The notes under the pieces: generated by a model
Seen by the model: only the letters and a program-made list of their open reading frames with translations
What the model was told of the DNA's origin: nothing
Database searches by the model: none
Program-made: the position numbers and the translations under genes
Source of the DNA: Rotaria macrura
Lineage: Eukaryota > Rotifera > Eurotatoria > Philodinida > Philodinidae
Length of the DNA stretch: 64,000 nt
Direction of reading: 5' to 3'
Assembly: GCA_900239685.1 (NCBI GenBank)
Contig: OENT01000697.1
Span: forward strand, 1,589-65,588
Part shown: one piece after another, positions 1 through 11,787 of the stretch
Numbering within the stretch: the stretch's first letter is position 1
Layout of the letters: every line of letters begins with the position of its first letter

Positions 1-960
1 TCCATCCCATACTTTTCTGCCTTTAATTTATTCTACACTCTTTCAGAACACCATCCATGCAAATACACAATACACGAAATATAGAAATACAATATTCATA
101 CGAATATACACGGCCTCATGATCACTGAACTACTAAGGGTAGAAATTCTTTCACGTCCAAATACAATATACATGTTTCCATTTCTGCAGTCAAACTTCGA
201 AATATGATCAAACAATAGCACTACATGACAATTAATTCCATAGTTAATACAAGTGAAATAGCTACAGATGAATCCTTCACAATTGTATCATTGACGGGAA
301 TTTTCTATATTCCATCCCATACTTTTCTGCCTTTAATTTATTCTACGCTCTTTCAGAACACCATCCATGCAAATACACAATACACGAAATATAGAAATAC
401 AATATTCATACGAATATACAAAACATCATGATCATGGAACTAGTAAGGGTAGAAATTCTTACACGTCCAAATACAAAATACATGTTTTCGTTTCTGCAGT
501 CAAATTTCAAAATTACATCAAACGCTAGCACTACATGAGATTAAATTCGATAGGTAATGCAAGTGAAATGGTTGTTGATGATTTGTTGAAAGTTTTGTCT
601 TTGACGGGAATTTTGGATATTTTATTCGATCATTTTGTACCTTTAACTTGTTCTACCATCTTTTAGAACACAATACATGCGAATACACAATACACAAAAC
701 ATAGAGATACAGAACTCATACGAATATACCAAATACCATAATCATTGAACTACTATGGCTAGCAATTTTTACCTTTCGAAATACATGACTCATGTTTTCA
801 TTTCTACTGTCAAAATTTCAAAAATAAATCAAAAGATAGCACTACATGGGATTAAATTCGATTATTAATACAAGTGAAATAGTTGTAGGTGAGTTGCTGA
901 AAATTCTATTGTTGACTATAATTTCAGATCTTTCTTTGGATCATTTTCTCCCTTTCACTA
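1..960. repeat. 310-base tandem repeat, three units plus a partial fourth
   Basis: Units begin at 1 (probably continuing left of the window), 311 and 621, and a decayed fourth starts at 931; the spacing is exactly 310 bases each time. Units 1 and 2 are nearly identical, unit 3 is diverged and unit 4 keeps only its first part. Landmarks that recur are the CATCCCATACTTTTCTGCC start, the AGAACACCATCCATGC block and the AGCACTACATG block. Short reading frames inside (225-431, 846-1073) move with the repeat and are not convincing genes. It looks like a satellite array decaying towards its right edge. Confidence 0.9.
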
Positions 961-1073
961 TGGATTCACACTTGAAATATCAGATGTTTCGATTACCACT
1001 TGTAAGGGATAAAAGAAAATATCGAGTATCCAGAAAAAGGAATATTTCTATTATAGTATCTATTGCTTATTAA

Positions 1074-2460
1074 CATCATCATGAATAATCAAATAATTTA
1101 AACGCTTGTATATGATGCCCCCTGATTAAGTATAATGCGAAATGAAAATCAAGAAATATGTATGGGTTATGAATACAATAATACGAAAACTCCATAGAAA
1201 TTTGTATACTGAACACAGACATTCATTTATCGAATACTTTATTGAATCTAATAAACTATCATCACGAAATCGATTAGATTTGGAGCATTAAGTTTTGCTT
1301 TTTACACAACCATCGACATTCTACCTCAAAAAATGTTATTCTGTTTTTATATACTGATACAACTCATGAGGAGTCTTCGAACTCAGATTCCTGTGATAGA
1401 TCAATATTCAATGAGGAGTTACAAATTTTCAACTCTCTTCATAATCAAAAGCGAATATCTAAATCTCAAAAGTGTTCAGTAACCTTTAATTTTTCTTTAA
1501 ATAGGGATGCAACAAGTCCTTATTTTTTGTACAAAGATGTACAAAAAATAAGGATTTGTTCCATCCCTATCTATAAAAGTAAGTTGTGATTCTCATAAAA
1601 GAACTGATTGGCAAAAAATAAATGGAAACAAAACATTTCTTATAAAGAAGAGAGAAAAATTCTGAAAAATTCTAAAGTGTTAGTATTCACTTTTCGACGA
1701 TGAACAAGAATCTGGTTCCATCATCGAACATGATATGATGTTGAAATTTTGTACGAATATTAGTGACAGCTAGTGATGTACGTAAAAAATTTCAGCATCT
1801 TATCTCTTTTTTTACAGGAGTTATGATGATTTCAATGAGCGCATAAATCGTATTTTGTCTTCTCGCATTTGCAACGAAATTCATTCAAAATTCATTTAAA
1901 AACTATTCATTTTCTTTTATTTTCCACACAACACTTGGGACTGAGGCTCCTCGTGGCCCTTTTTTCCAATATCTCCCTGCTTCTATTTTTAGGCATACAT
2001 TCAATTCAAAGGTTTCTAAAAATGTGAAAAAAAACAACATGTTATTAGAAGTAAAGCATTTTTTTCCATCACCTAGAATCTTTTTGAACAATAACAGTCA
2101 CGAGAAGCACTAGCTGGAGGTGTCAGCTTTCAAAAAAAAACTAAAACATCTGAGGTTATGCTTTGATTATATAGAAAATTGTTCCAAATGCTTTGTGAAA
2201 CTGCTGTTTTGAGGCAATTTTTAAGCAACGATAAAACATAGCATGATATAAACTCAGGCAATAATGCATTATTTCAAACTACTCGGCAAAGTCAATCAAA
2301 TAACTAAACCAATAATGCTCTGGATAATGTTGGATATTATCGAGCCATCTATATCTCCATTCTTCTGATGATTGCCTTATGTCATCAATGTACAATAAAA
2401 TTGGCGATACTCTTTCATTTCGTTGAGTGAAGTTTGACTACCAGAACTTTATTTACGACC
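1074..2460. other. Gene-free stretch
   Basis: No reading frame here resembles a known family and none can be spliced convincingly. The only structure I see is the hairpin at 1501-1570. Confidence 0.6.
1501..1570. repeat. Near-perfect palindrome (33-base arms, 4-base loop)
   Basis: The arms 1501-1533 and 1538-1570 are reverse complements with two mismatches, separated by AAGA. The outer ends are ATAGGGATG and CATCCCTAT. A transcript of either strand would fold into a long hairpin. It may be a minimal palindromic transposable element or a small hairpin RNA source; nothing else in the sequence decides between them. Confidence 0.75.
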
Positions 2461-2615
2461 GAGTGGAATAACATGTTTTAGTGAAAAATATTTGCCATTA
2501 CAATAGAATGATCTGGACTACCCCCTCAGCTCTTTTTAACTATTGTTACCTGTCGTTCCCTCAGGGCGTTATTGGGATGGAAAATATTTTCACTAAAATA
2601 TATGTTATTCGACTC
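2461..2615. repeat. Fold-back inverted repeat, MITE-like
   Basis: The left arm 2461-2493 (starting GAGTGGAATAACAT) is matched in reverse complement by 2581-2615 (GAGTCGAATAACAT on the other strand), with a short indel and a few mismatches across about 33 bases. The 87-base centre is different in composition and includes CCCCCTCAGC and CCCTCAGGGCG. I see no clear target duplication, so the class is unknown. Confidence 0.55.
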
Positions 2616-5600
2616 AGTTTTTTATGTCGATTCCGAATATCACACGCATTTAGCTGGTAAAAAAATTCTGATAGTCAAACTTGTCAAATACAACAAGAAT
2701 TCATACCATATTTCTACAGATGGCGAAAAAATCGATCTTTTTTCTGAATTTGTCTCAAAATGAAAATTCTGCTCACCTCACTATGCGCAGAAGTTCATGG
2801 AGTATCTTTCTGTAATAACAATTTTCTAATTATAATTGCCTAAAATTTCGAAATCCCAGATGAGATCTTAAAAAAATACAGTTCAGTGTAGTGAAAATGC
2901 ACTGTAATGGGAAAATCGTCGTTTCTCCGTCAATAATCATCGAATCATCGAAAAAATGTCAGGGTGTATACAACTTGGTTTGCTCTATCGAACTACGATA
3001 ATATCACTTAGAAAGCTTTGTTTTAAACAAATTTTCATAATCTGATACTCATAGGTAATCTACGGGCATAAGCAATTTGTGAAAGCCACTACTTCGGCAA
3101 CATAGGTCCTTGTGTAGGGCCAGATCAAATTTTTTTATCGAAAATCCACTTTTTCAGAAAAAAACTCTGAAAGCTGTATTGATCCTAAACGTGCACACTT
3201 CAAGGAACTCGAAAATGTATTTATCTCGTTTTGTAGCGTGCTGAAGAAAATTTCGAATTTTGAAGGGGCGTGGGAGACTTAAACTATGATGAATTTCAAT
3301 TTGGTTGTACCTTTCAATATGTTATGTCTTATCTAAAAGCAATGTAAAGCAAGATCACCTATATAGTCCTGTGTTTTTATTCCAAAGTGGACACAAATAA
3401 AAATCGATTGACCGTGCTAAAATTCTATCACGAAATAAACTGGAGGATATTTTAATTCTAATTTGAGTATTTTCAGAAGTGGATGTCAATGAAAGGCTTC
3501 AAAGAGGCAGATGAGTCGATTAATGGAAGGTGTGGTTGTGAACATAGATGAGATCTACTTTCAAATGAAAAGAGGAGATACCGTACAAACTTTTCTATTT
3601 GGGCATCAGCTTCTAAGCCTAGCATGGTTCTTCTACTGAGTAGAAGATAGGAATTTTCCTACGAATACTGTTTGGAGATTAACGAATATCAAAATAGAGT
3701 ACAAAGAGAATTTCTCACTAGTCTATCCAATGAAGAGCTTTTTCGAGTTTCGTAGCAGGTCCCGAATTTTAAAAGATTTGGTAATATAGATTATTTCGTT
3801 TCGTCTGTATACCTGCACCAAACGTAGACACAGTTCTAGAAGAGAATAGGTCTTTTATTTTGCTTTGCTGATATTCACATCTACATCAACTCATTTTCAT
3901 TACATCGAATTCACGAAAGCTTCCCTCCAAGTTTGAATCCAAAGAAAAGTCATGTGAAAACTCTTTTCAAATCATATGATTTGATTCACATCATCTTTCT
4001 CAAACGTGTTGCTCGATGTCGTAAAGGACTAAGCAGATGTAATGTTGATCATGCAAACTTCCGAGTTGACACGACAAAGTAATAAATATCATTCTTGAAA
4101 ACGATTATTCATCGTGAGATTCATCAATATCTTGTGAAAGACACATGAAGTCAACATGAATGAAGAAAGACAAAAAAATATCATCATCATATTCATTGTT
4201 TTAAAAAACCATAACATCGTCTTGTATTCAAAAGATTGCCAATCATTTATACGCTTTTCGGAAAATGGTTATACCATAAATGCACAATTATAAATAATTT
4301 AGAGTTGCACGACCAATTCATGTCAATTAGTGTAACTTCATAGTTACTTAACAAATGAAACAAGTAGTGACCGATGATCCAACTCAGATAATACAACACA
4401 TCATTATATTTTCATACTACAATGGTCAAAGTTGCACATAATCATTCAACGAAATCATGTTGACATCAGTGCATGTGCACATGAGTAACGGTATATGAAT
4501 CTTTGCATAGAAAATCAATAGCATCATTAAACTCGAATTTTAAAAGGGAAAACGAGTATTCATCGAATATCTATTACTCGTGATACTTTCATATTGCTAA
4601 CTTTCCACTTGAAATTCTTCGTAGTGCATTGGACTTATCAATCGATGTGCTTTTAACGAAAGTTTGTAGTTATCTTTTGAGAAGGATTTATCCAGCGATA
4701 ATTCGACAAACTTTGAAGGATACTCATACAGTAAGTGAAAATTAAAAGAACACACTTTAAGAAGCGAATAAATTTATTTTATTTTTATATTATATGAAAG
4801 ACAATTTAATATCAACAATAGTTAATTATACAACAAGACAAAAAGAGCTCTTATTCCGAATTGACAAGTTATTCACGTGTGCGGTTTAGTAATAGCTATA
4901 AGTGTCGCATAATATCGATCATTCGATATTAGATCTACAATTAATAATGCATTTAGCTGGAGAATTTGAGGAAGAAAATCATTCTTCTAGATCTGAGAAA
5001 CAAATACAAGCCATACTTACGTTTCAGTGATAATATTTTAAAAATTTTATCGGATACTCACATCTTTTTCAGCCATTGAGCTTCTATGATTGACTTTCCG
5101 TTAATTGAGTACTTGAACAGTCGATGATCGACCATAAGAATAATGATTGCATCGATAAATATCGTTACTAATAAAGGGTACATGTGTCTATGAATCACGT
5201 TCATTGTTTTTATAGAGAAAGGGAACGATGAAACAGTCTATTGATGACATATGATTATCAGACAAGATAAGAGACCGATGACGACATTTTCCAATTGAAA
5301 AAAAAATCAATATTTTTCTTTCTCGTCACGTACTCATCGATATGAATGATACGTATTGTCGAATTCAGATAGATGTTTTATCCTTTCTTTCAGGAAATCA
5401 ATGTTCGCATAGACTTTTGATCAAACGTATGAGAAAACATACAAATCAGTTTTCAGTTAAAAAGTATTGAATATTTAACCATTGAATATTAATTAACTGT
5501 TACAGAAAAAAACCTTTACGACGATACTTATGACACATACAAATAAAGACAGACTAAACTATATAACTTAAGTAACTATTTGCTAATTATGATGTTTGAA

Positions 5601-6368
5601 ATTGAGTATAATTTTCGTACTACATTTGTCTCAGACAAATTAATTTTTTTCGAAACTATCACATGAAGAAAAAATTAAGTTTACTACAGTAAAGACATAC
5701 CACTATTCTAATAGAATCATTCTTTCATAATTATTCATGTTTTGTAGATTTAAGGTAGTTGTGTTAAACAAGATCAACGATTCATTTTATCAGCAAGATG
5801 ATTTATTGTCTTGTCACTGTCTACATGTGTAATAATTGACACAACAAGATGATTCAATGGACCTTGATATGGTATCATACTACTGTTTGAACTTTTTCGT
5901 GTCGACAACGTTGAAAACAATTACTCTCTAAAAGAAAAGAAGTCATTGAATGGATATAAAATAGGATAATCATTTCGATAGTATTTATTAATGAAGTATT
6001 TCTCATCAAGACATGTCTCGGTTGAATGAAATACTGTTTTAAAACAAATTTCCTGAATGTTATCATTCTATGAAAGATCTAATTAAATGACTATGATTAT
6101 TGATATTATGAACATATTAATTAAAAATGAACTAGTGTAATCTTGATATACACTTGAGAACTTAATCATATAAATGAGTACTATTAATAGAAGCTGATTC
6201 GATCACTCTGACTGAAGTTTGAAAGATTAATTATTGAAGATTTAACATTCAATGATGTAATAGAGTAAGCTTTTCATCATAAGAGAGATTTCAAAGAGAA
6301 AAACAAGGATTAGACTTTAACGAGAGAGTGTAACTTTTGAAGATTTGATATTTCGTGCCATAGAAATA
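2616..6368. other. Gene-free stretch
   Basis: I find nothing that can be supported as a gene, RNA or transposon in this AT-rich interval; the reading frames are short and low in complexity. Confidence 0.55.
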
Positions 6369-7106
6369 CAGTAAAACCTCTATACATGGGTACTTCCTTG
6401 TTCTGGGCAGTGGATACTTATTTCTATTCTTGTGAGCAATAACAACCTCTGTAATATGAACAATAAATATATTGTATCACTCATGCGCAGAACGAGAAAA
6501 AAAGATGTTGTGTGTGTCATGTTTTGATAAGCAACCATAGAACACGTATAAGAAAGGGTCGGGCTGAACGAGCGTATCTGACAGAAAAAAAAATAACCGA
6601 TAATAATACCTTGTGAAACATCTCATCGTACTTGTGTTAGTAGCTGGTGATATCAAATTATGTCAACACGTGATGATTTACCTTTTGTGGAAAAAGTTGA
6701 ATTAATAAAAGAAAACAAATATATGATATCAAAAGATGCTGAATTCAACATTTTGAAACGTTAACAAGAATATTTACACGATTATGAATCAAATCAATGT
6801 AACGAAGTTAAAAGAGAATTTGAGAATGATCCTGGACAAAGAATTGATGATGAAACATATGCATGGCATGTTGCTCAATATGCTAATGGTACATGAATTT
6901 TTGTTATTTCAGAAAAAGATATGATTGTTTGAATTACTAACTTGTTGAAATGAAGGAAAAGATCCCTTTGTGTAGCCGTAAAAATGATTACAATTGAATT
7001 TTAATAAGTTTCAAATAAACCTGAAAACCTCCCAATAATGAGCACTTCCATAAAGTAGACACTTTGGTTCGGTCTCGATGACGCCCATATTAGAGATGTT
7101 TTAATG
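6369..7106. mobile_element. Dead pogo/Tigger-like DNA transposon, internally deleted
   Basis: The left end CAGTAAAACCTCTATACATG is matched by the right end read on the minus strand (CATTAAAACATCTCTAATATG), and both ends are bordered by TA (6367-6368 and 7107-7108), the target of Tc1/mariner/pogo elements. Looser inverted similarity continues about 80 bases inwards. The centre holds a broken transposase start (6660-6896). At 738 bases it is far shorter than an autonomous copy, so it is an internally deleted, inactive derivative. The ends, TA flanks and coding remnant agree with each other. Confidence 0.8.
6660..6896 (+). pseudogene. Transposase N-terminus remnant (CENP-B type HTH)
   Basis: From the ATG at 6660 the frame reads MSTRDDLPFVEKVELIKENK, then ILKR, an in-frame stop at 6762-6764, then QEYLHDYES, KREFENDPGQ and AWHVAQYAN before a second stop. 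This resembles the start of pogo/Tigger transposases: a first helix-turn-helix preceded by a VEKVELI-like helix and followed by the second CENP-B-like DNA-binding helices. Part of the first HTH is missing between the NK and ILKR segments, and the DDE catalytic domain is absent altogether. It lies inside the TIR-bounded element 6369-7106 and cannot encode a working enzyme. Confidence 0.65.
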
Positions 7107-7108
7107 TA

Positions 7109-9592
7109 TTTTTGCTGTATTTTACCGCAGGCTTTGTGAAGTTTATCGATATTGCAACAATGCTAATTAGGTCTTTAAAATATATAGATTATTAGACAGA
7201 AGAAATCTTCCTTGAAAAAAGTACATGTATCAGTGTTAGACCTGTAAATAGGTTTTTGTTGTTGTTAATAATCACGTTTCTGCTCGCTTTACTATCTATT
7301 TTTGATGTTGAACAGTTCATTGTCTTGTTACGGATGATCAGTCTAGATAAAGATTCACGAAATCGATGGAGGCAATAAAAACAATCGTAAAACTATTATC
7401 AGTATGTTCTGTTAGGTAAATGTTGATGAAATTCATTAGAACTTCAACGTTCTATGTAATACATATTTTCTGATTGTTTCTCATTTAGGATAGCTTTTTT
7501 TTAAGTGTAATCATTTTTCTTATTTTCGAATGTGTATTTACGTATGTACGTATGTTAACATGGAATGTCTTATTGTTCTTGTGGTTGTCCATGAGAATGA
7601 TATTCTAATTGACATATTATGTGATGATGAATGTCTGATGGTGCTACAGTCACTTTCTCCTGTTTTCGTATTTAATTGATTTTTATTTAAAGTCGATTCG
7701 ACTTTACTTTGGAATTGTTTCCAATGGTATCTTTACTGTCCAGCGAGTTTGAAATGATTCACAGAGTTGGATTTGAACGTTTCGTGTTATATGTAATTTG
7801 AGCCAACATTCATAATGTTCACTTAAATAGAAAATTTAATAAAAATAATTCAATAATTCGATCGAATCTTCTAATGATTTTTTTCGTACTAACTATTATT
7901 GGTAAGATACATTTTCATTTGATTCAAATTAACTGATGTGAGCACGTTTCTTAGATCAAAGTCAGAAAATTTTCTCAATCAAAAGAGAAAAAAACTTCCA
8001 CAGCAACGAATGTTTTTCATTTATCTGCTTATGACAGTATTTATAAATGTATTTTCAACGCGTAAAATATATGTATAACATTTAGAAGACGTGATTACAG
8101 CTAACTGTTTCTTTTCCACAAACATTTATGCCTAACCCATCCATTTAGGTACAGACTCACCAAAAGCTATCTGACTTTACTCATTGTCTTTGATGATTTG
8201 AAATAGTAAATATACAAATACTCATTCTATTGCGGTTGTCAATAATTTTAGATATTCTTTCTGTTTCAACTCATAAAGACAACAATTCCTAGTGAATCAT
8301 TGAGTAGAATCATATTCAGTATTGGAAGATTTTCAGACAGACACATTTGTATGCGACTTCAATGAAGAAGTGAACGTTTAGAAAACTAAATGAACTCGTG
8401 GCTGCGAACATCGAACAAAACTAAGCAAAAGATTTCTTAACAATTATCATGTAGAAAGCAAATTGCAACTGATTTGTTGATGCCTCATCTGCTTATGATC
8501 CAAATACATGATTCTTGAACAATAGTATAGAGAAGATGAGTGTTTGCACGGCTATCAATGTGGGCATGATTCATTTCAACAGTAACATACGCATTTACGC
8601 CCTTACTTCAACCGACTGCGAACTTGCCGAGAAAGTTACTTATCCGAAAGGAAAACACCCTATATCTCTTGAAAATAGAAGAATTGTGGCGGTAGAAAAT
8701 TCTACTTTCTCCCGATTTCTTTTTGTCAGTATGTCTATGAAATAACAAGAAGCGGACTTGCATCCAACAACGATTTTTCGGTCTTAATAGTGATCCCATC
8801 GTTTGCTGATTTCCAGTATTTTTCTACTGGTAAAAGATTCCTCATCTTGACCGGCCTGTGAGGAAACTAATCAACTATTTAGTTATTTTAGGAGAATAAA
8901 TGTAACTTTTGGAATAATTCTCGGTGGGATCTTTTTCTATGCCAATTATTTTAGGTGAGATTGATGTTTCTAACGGTGCATGCCAGATCTGAATTTGTAT
9001 GCGGAAGTTCGACAATAGAATAGAAACAGTCACGAGACCATATAAAACTTTAAAAATTACAGTACAAGATCGTAAGGAATGGTACTAAAATTTCATCTTA
9101 CATAAATAATTCCAATAAAATCATTTGGGTGTGAAAATCACGATTTCGATGTCCATGTTCATATGAGTGAATCTTCATTAATCAAATCTTTTCAGCCACA
9201 GCAAACCTTATGCTGGCAACTGGTTCGCCAAACATCAAGTCTATAGTATGGAATCGAGCTAATATCTAATTTAGATGAAATAAACTAGTCTTCATGACGT
9301 AGTATTCTATTACAGAGTTGAAAACGTGATGAAAACATGTTTTTTTGTGTTTTCCATGTCAATGTGTGAATTGTTTTTATATATTTATCACTGCTTCTAC
9401 GGTTAATCCAAAAGACGTGACAACCGGTTACTTATTTGATTGCAAAAATAATTGTTTCTTTCTATCTCTTTCATTTGTACCACACTAAAAGTGAGACAAC
9501 TAAAGACTACAAAAGTCACGGAAAATTTTCATCGCACCCGCGTATTGAACGACAACATCTGTACGAACTGCACCGTCTTGAAATAGTATTCA
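7109..9592. other. Gene-free stretch
   Basis: Only short unsupported frames occur here (for example 8515-8745). The interval probably contains the upstream region of the pentapeptide-repeat gene that follows, but no promoter motif can be named. Confidence 0.5.
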
Positions 9593-11787
9593 ATGAAAAA
9601 ATTCCCAGATCATCGTAAGTGGCTTAAGTTATTATTATCCGCATTAATTCCGTTTATGATTGGTATTTTCACCATCATCACTACAATTCAGCAACAAAAG
9701 ATATCTTCTTTACAACGTGAACATGATAGACAAGAAGCCTTCCTATTAAGACAGCACTCAGAAATTCAAGCAGGACATTTACAAAGAGAAAATATATACA
9801 TGACCTACCTAGACAGTGTCTCGAAACTGTTGATGTCCGATAACGGAAAGAACGTCTTAATGCAAATACGAGCAAAAACATTAGCCAGTCTTCGACAACT
9901 CGATCCCGAACGAAAAAAATATTTACTCTTGTATCTTTATGACAGTGAGTTAATTTATAACCCTCCAGGAAAAGCATTATCATCATTGTTAAATGTTGAT
10001 GATGCCAACTTTAATGGAATTTACTTTCAAGGAACAATGGAAACTAGCTGCTCCTTTGAACATGTCCACTTACCTCGTGCTTATTTATCTAACGCGACAT
10101 TCATTGAATGTTATATTGAGCGTTCTAATTTCGCTTATTCAAAAATGTTGGCCACAGTTTTCTTCAAGACTCGCTTGTCACGAACATCCTTCAAATTCGC
10201 TGTGCTGGATAAATCAAATTTCAACCAAGCATCCCTTTTTCAAATAACTTTCCTTGGAGCATCGTTGGTCCATTGCAACTTTAGTGGTGCCATTTGGAAA
10301 CATCAGAGTGTTGATTTCACCAGCGCAAATTTGACAGGAGCCGTCATATCAGATGAGCACTTGGCAGAATCGATACTAGAAAATTCTATATTGCCAAATG
10401 GGAATTGGGGACCTATGAAAACGGATAATCTAGTCGTCAACGGTGATGCTGAACAAAATGTAAGTGCTCACTTCTTCATTCTTTTACGCAGCGAAGTCAA
10501 GAGTGTTCAAATGGATAGAAAAGTATTGATATGAAATGGTACGGGGACTTTCATCTGTTTTACAAAAGTTTTCTAGTGAATCTCGAAAACAGTTCATAGG
10601 AATCCTAAATTCATGTCTAAAAGTTAGATGTTCTCAGTACTATCTCACTCGAGAATCTCGTGTTCATGTGATAAAGAATATCGACCTTGCAATATCCACT
10701 TTTTTTTATTACTGTAGAAACGATATCTCCTGTTTTTATTGTTCCTGTTGCTCTTGTGTTTCTCATAAAAGGCATCAGGTTAATAGTAAATGATGTAGAT
10801 GCTTGGTTTCTGTGTGAGAGAGAAAAAGAAAAGAATAGCATGATGAATTTATAAAAAAAAATACTATTTTAGTGCCATAATTTTACAACCAATATTTTAA
10901 TACCTAGTCGAGGCAAGAAGAAACTTCATTTAAATCAGTATGCTTGTTTTCTTCATTCTGTGTTTATTGTTAAGGTTTCTTTTGCTTGTTGGGCAAAAAG
11001 ATAAAAAGTGGCTACTCTATCCAAAGACTATTCAATTTGTCACACATTATTAAAAATCTGGTGCAAATCACAATAAATTTAAAAGAAAGAGCTGAACTAT
11101 TTTCCCATACAGGTTTTAGTTTTCTTATGTAGACTTTATTTTCTATGGTGTTTCAATGATTTATGACTGCGAATGGGATGTTTCGCTAAATCATTTATCT
11201 GCTTGTTGCATGACTTTTTAATTTTAGAATATGACAGCCAATATGACAAGACTGGCTGGTTGGATTGTCTCAGTTCCTGGAATTTTAACCATAATTGAGT
11301 ACAGAAATCAAACTTACACTCCTGAATTCGGTAAATATTATTTTCGAGTGGTACCATCATACAATTTAATCCGATCTGTATCCATGTCACAAAATATTTC
11401 TTTGGAAAGCTTTTCCTTATTAATATCAGCCGGCATCGCTCGGTACAACACGTCCGTAAATTTTCAATGCTGGGGCAATCAGTATATTTATATTGAACTC
11501 ATTTTTTTTTATTTCAACGATTTAAAGTACTCCCCCGTTTATAGAGGTAAGACTTGGCAAAATTATTCTTTGCATTCTTCTTAGATTTTTTTCTGTGTTT
11601 AGAGATTCGCATTAATGAGCGAACGGAAATCCTACAATTATCAAACGTCCTGCATTTCGAAATTCGAAGAGTTCAGCTAAAAGTTGTATTCATGAAAGAT
11701 GAAAAATTCAACAATACTAATGCAACTACCCAAGAGAACTATTGTATCGTTGACAATGTCAACTTTTCCATTACGAAAATGACGTAG
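9593..11787 (+). CDS. Membrane-anchored pentapeptide-repeat protein
   Basis: Model: exons 9593-10459, 11228-11546 and 11603-11787 with GT-AG introns of 768 and 56 bases; phases agree and give 456 residues. Residues 11-32 form one transmembrane helix, followed by a Gln/Arg/Glu-rich coiled coil (about 33-70) and the segment AKTLASLRQLDPERKKYLLLYLYDSEL. Residues 135-265 carry A(N/D)LxX-type pentapeptide repeats (DANFNG, SNFAYS, ANLTGA). After NLVVNGDAE comes a Cys-containing beta-rich tail ending at the stop at 11785-11787. I recognise this layout from a multigene family of bdelloid rotifers; its role is unknown. A pentapeptide beta-solenoid is usually a binding scaffold. The first intron is much longer than usual, and an upstream exon cannot be ruled out. 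Confidence 0.75.
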
